Positions 6,385-8,197 of a stretch of 8,197 nt of DNA are shown piece by piece. This DNA comes from an uncultured Christensenella sp. (GTDB lineage: Bacteria > Bacillota > Clostridia > Christensenellales > Borkfalkiaceae): positions 1 through 8,197 of the forward strand of contig CAJMEI010000042.1 in NCBI GenBank assembly GCA_905212395.1, in the 5' to 3' direction. The number at the start of each line of letters is the position of its first letter. The first letter of the stretch is position 1. The notes under the pieces were generated by a model. It saw nothing but the letters and a program-made list of their open reading frames with translations. It did no database searches and was not told the DNA's origin. The translations under genes and the position numbers were made by a program.

Positions 6385-6414
6385 TTGACTTATTTTATAA
6401 AAATAAAGTATTAT
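6385..6414 (+). promoter_or_regulatory. Probable promoter of the ABC-F gene, implying a leaderless transcript
   Basis: TTGACT (6385-6390), 18 nt, TATTAT (6409-6414) is the best sigma-A match before the ABC-F gene. Its start point would fall at about 6420-6422, on the ATG at 6421. An alternative -10, TATAAA at 6396-6401, lacks a well placed -35. The TTG at 6385 could formally start a 12-residue N-terminal extension but is better explained as part of this -35. Confidence 0.5.
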
Positions 6415-6420
6415 TTATGT

Positions 6421-7965
6421 ATGAGTATATTAGAAATAAGAAATTTAACGCATAGATACGACGACAGATATCTATTTAAAAACGCGTTTTTACAAATTAA
6501 TAACGGCGAACATTGCGGAATAGTCGGCTTAAACGGGGCGGGAAAATCTACGTTTATAAATATTTTGGCTGGAAATTTATCGCAAGACGACGGCGAAGTT
6601 TTAAAATCTCCAAGCGTAAGGTGGGGGTATTTAGACCAATTTGCATCCTTAGACGGTTCCTTAACAGTAATGGAATATTTATCGGACGCTTTTTCCTATT
6701 TGCACGAAAAAAACGCGAAAATGGAAAAAATGTACGAACAAATGTGCTTTTCTCAAGGCGACGAGCTTGACGAACTTATTAAAAAGAGTTCTAGGCTTTC
6801 CGACGAGCTTAACGACGAAGGTTATTACGAGCTAGACGCGAAAATTAAAAAAGTCGCAAGCGGTCTAGGGGTAAACAATTTCGGGTACGATACGCTTATT
6901 TCAAAGCTTTCGGGCGGGGAAAGGGCTAAACTAATGCTTTCCAAATTGCTTTTGACAAGTCCCGACGTTATGCTTTTGGACGAGCCTACCAACTTTTTGG
7001 ACGTAGAACACGTAGATTGGCTTATAAAGTTTTTAAACGGCTTTAAAAAGACGTTTTTGGTTATTTCTCACGACTCGAAATTTTTAGACGCCGTATGCAA
7101 AAGCGTTATTAGTATAGAAAACGGCGGAATAAGAAAATACAACGGCAATTATCAGCAATATTTAGTTCAAAGAGAAATGATAGCCCGTCAGTACGAAGAC
7201 GAATATAATCGTCAGCAAGCGGAAATCAAAAAATTACAAACTTATATAGATAAAAACAAGGCGAGAGCGGCAACTGCGGGAATGGCGAACGCGAGAAAGA
7301 AGATGCTTGACAGAATAGAAGTAATGGAAAAACCCGTTACTGTATACGAGGCTCAATTTTCTTTTCCGTATATATCACTAAACGCAAAAGAATTTTTAGT
7401 AGTAGAAAACTTAGAAATAGGCTATAATAAAGCAATTTTACCGCCTTTAAGTTTTACAATGAACTCTCAAACAAAGCTATGGATTAGGGGAACTAACGGG
7501 GTAGGAAAAACAACTTTAATAAAAACGTTACTCAAAAAAATTCCGTCCATCGGCGGTAAGTTCCGTTTTCATTTAGAAGCAAAACCTGCGTATTTAGAGC
7601 AAGAACTCGTGTTTGACGATTCTTCTTTATCGGCAACGGGGTATTATAGTTCTCGTTTTCCTAACTTGTCGGTAAAAATGCAAAGGAGCAACCTTGCAAA
7701 AGTGGGGATTAAAGGCGATTTGGCAATAAAACCGTTATGCAAAATGTCGGGCGGAGAGCAAGTTAGGGTTAAGCTTGCCGTTTTAGAACAAAAGCCGAGC
7801 AACGTTTTAATTTTGGACGAACCGACTAATCACCTTGACGTAATTGCTAAAAAAGCTTTGAAAGAAGCGTTGCAAAAATACGAAGGAGCTTTAATACTCG
7901 TCAGCCACGAAGAAGATTTCGCGCAAGATATTTGCGATAAAATTTTTGACGTTAAAAACAAATAG
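6421..7965 (+). CDS. ABC-F family ATPase (ribosome-associated type)
   Basis: A 514-residue soluble protein with two ABC ATPase domains and no membrane segments; ABC-F proteins act on the ribosome E-site to rescue stalled translation or protect against antibiotics. Domain 1 has Walker A GLNGAGKST (36-44), signature LSGGE (163-167), Walker B MLLDEPTNFLD (184-194, Glu188) and His217. The charged inter-domain linker (about 240-305, with IDKNKARAATAGMANARKK) is the P-site tRNA interaction motif region. Domain 2 has Walker A GTNGVGKTT (357-365), signature MSGGEQ (442-447, Leu to Met), Walker B LILDEPTNHLD (463-473, Glu467) and His496. The start at 6421 gives the canonical MSILEIRNLTH N terminus; a TTG at 6385 would add 12 untypical residues. 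No Shine-Dalgarno sequence is visible. There is no C-terminal extension. The subfamily, and whether it confers resistance, cannot be decided from sequence inspection alone. Confidence 0.9.
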   Translation: MSILEIRNLTHRYDDRYLFKNAFLQINNGEHCGIVGLNGAGKSTFINILAGNLSQDDGEVLKSPSVRWGYLDQFASLDGSLTVMEYLSDAFSYLHEKNAKMEKMYEQMCFSQGDELDELIKKSSRLSDELNDEGYYELDAKIKKVASGLGVNNFGYDTLISKLSGGERAKLMLSKLLLTSPDVMLLDEPTNFLDVEHVDWLIKFLNGFKKTFLVISHDSKFLDAVCKSVISIENGGIRKYNGNYQQYLVQREMIARQYEDEYNRQQAEIKKLQTYIDKNKARAATAGMANARKKMLDRIEVMEKPVTVYEAQFSFPYISLNAKEFLVVENLEIGYNKAILPPLSFTMNSQTKLWIRGTNGVGKTTLIKTLLKKIPSIGGKFRFHLEAKPAYLEQELVFDDSSLSATGYYSSRFPNLSVKMQRSNLAKVGIKGDLAIKPLCKMSGGEQVRVKLAVLEQKPSNVLILDEPTNHLDVIAKKALKEALQKYEGALILVSHEEDFAQDICDKIFDVKNK

Positions 7966-8026
7966 ACGGCTTTAAAAAATAGATAAACGATAAAAATAAA
8001 GCAAAGTAATTTTAAAGCAAGTATAA

Positions 8027-8064
8027 AATTTTGCGCTTTCGCACTCACAAAATTGTAATTTTGT
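8027..8064. repeat. Three-armed inverted repeat after the ABC-F gene
   Basis: AATTTTG (8027-8033), CAAAATT (8048-8054) and AATTTTG (8057-8063) allow two mutually exclusive hairpins: arms 1+2, enclosing a small TGCG/CGCA stem (8032-8043), or arms 2+3, extended to an 8-bp ACAAAATT/AATTTTGT repeat. The second is followed by ATTGCTTATTT, so it may act as a weak terminator for the ABC-F transcript. Confidence 0.4.
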
Positions 8065-8164
8065 ATTGCTTATTTAAATTGACGTCGGTTTTGCTTGTGA
8101 GCAAGTCCTTGGACAGAACTTCTAACTTTTAAATATTATAGATATAAACTATAAGAAGTAAATC

Positions 8165-8182
8165 TTTTGCCTTATGGCAAAA
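8165..8182. repeat. Seven-bp hairpin near the right edge
   Basis: TTTTGCC (8165-8171) and GGCAAAA (8176-8182) form a perfect 7-bp stem with a TTAT loop. On the plus strand TCTTT follows, and on the minus strand GATTTAC follows. It could be a weak terminator for a gene on either side, but no gene inside the window clearly uses it. Confidence 0.35.
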
Positions 8183-8197
8183 TCTTTAAGCCCCTTG

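Larger units (their letters stand above)
7966..8197. other. Non-coding right end with a chain of short inverted repeats
   Basis: No gene is supportable here. The stretch holds several small hairpins in a row: 8027-8064, 8091-8104 (TTGCT/AGCAA), 8105-8114 (GTCC/GGAC), 8136-8154 (TTATAG/CTATAA) and 8165-8182. No strong terminator directly follows the ABC-F stop. The block at about 8080-8125 is visibly less AT-rich than its surroundings and could belong to a dispersed intergenic repeat. A weak TGGACA-N18-TATTAT (8110-8139) might serve a gene beyond the window. Confidence 0.5.

Noticed and set aside
6385..6420. N-terminal extension of the ABC-F protein from a TTG start
   Set aside because: The 12 extra residues (MTYFIKIKYYLC) are untypical, the TTG has no ribosome binding site, and it coincides with the probable -35 element. 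ATG 6421 gives the canonical family N terminus.
7830..8048. Minus-strand open frame of 72 codons across the ABC-F 3' end
   Set aside because: More than half overlaps ABC-F coding sequence on the other strand. I saw no ribosome binding site, and the hydrophobic stretch comes from AT-rich non-coding DNA.
1..8197. CRISPR array, insertion sequence, tRNA or rRNA
   Set aside because: No regularly spaced long repeats, transposase-like frame, terminal repeats, cloverleaf or rRNA-like stretches were seen on either strand.

Overview
The window looks like a chromosomal segment from an AT-rich, low-GC Gram-positive bacterium, probably an uncultured relative of the Clostridia. This rests on AGGAG-type ribosome binding sites, a lipoprotein-type solute-binding protein, a pot operon headed by an HTH-cupin regulator, and a YyaB-type PH-domain membrane protein. 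TGA is used as a stop by several intact genes, so the code is the standard one and not that of Mollicutes. The lineage is inferred from gene style; no marker gene fixes it.

Left two thirds (about 150-5680, minus strand): one compact operon read right to left. It encodes an XRE-cupin regulator, then PotA (ATPase), PotB and PotC (permeases) and PotD (binding lipoprotein) of a spermidine/putrescine-type ABC importer. Junctions are a 13-bp gap, then overlaps of 4, 7 and 4 bp. The operon starts at a perfect TTGACA-N17-TATAAT promoter with a leader of about 120 nt and ends in a 14-bp-stem terminator after potD. The expected logic is that PotD captures a polyamine outside the cell, PotB/PotC form the channel, PotA powers uptake, and the HTH-cupin protein senses the polyamine or a metabolite and controls the operon. 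Two subunits are unusual. PotA carries a second copy of its C-terminal regulatory module. PotD has an insertion of about 100 residues, a C-terminal transmembrane anchor in addition to its lipid anchor, and several changed ligand-pocket positions.

Middle (5520-5859): a 340-bp intergenic region with two divergent, exact-consensus sigma-A promoters back to back, separated by an A-tract. The leftward one serves the pot operon. The rightward one has no gene in front of it; it faces an AT-rich hairpin with a T-run and may make a short RNA of about 50-80 nt. Three ACGATT repeats surround the -10 and -35 of the pot promoter and are candidate operators. This is the most interesting part of the window.

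Right third: a small two-helix membrane protein with a YyaB-like bacterial PH domain (minus strand) is divergent from a complete ABC-F ATPase (plus strand, start 6421). The ABC-F gene has no visible Shine-Dalgarno sequence, and its best promoter puts the transcript start at or next to the ATG, suggesting a leaderless mRNA. The final 230 bases are non-coding and hold a chain of short inverted repeats. I see no mobile element, CRISPR array, rRNA or tRNA.
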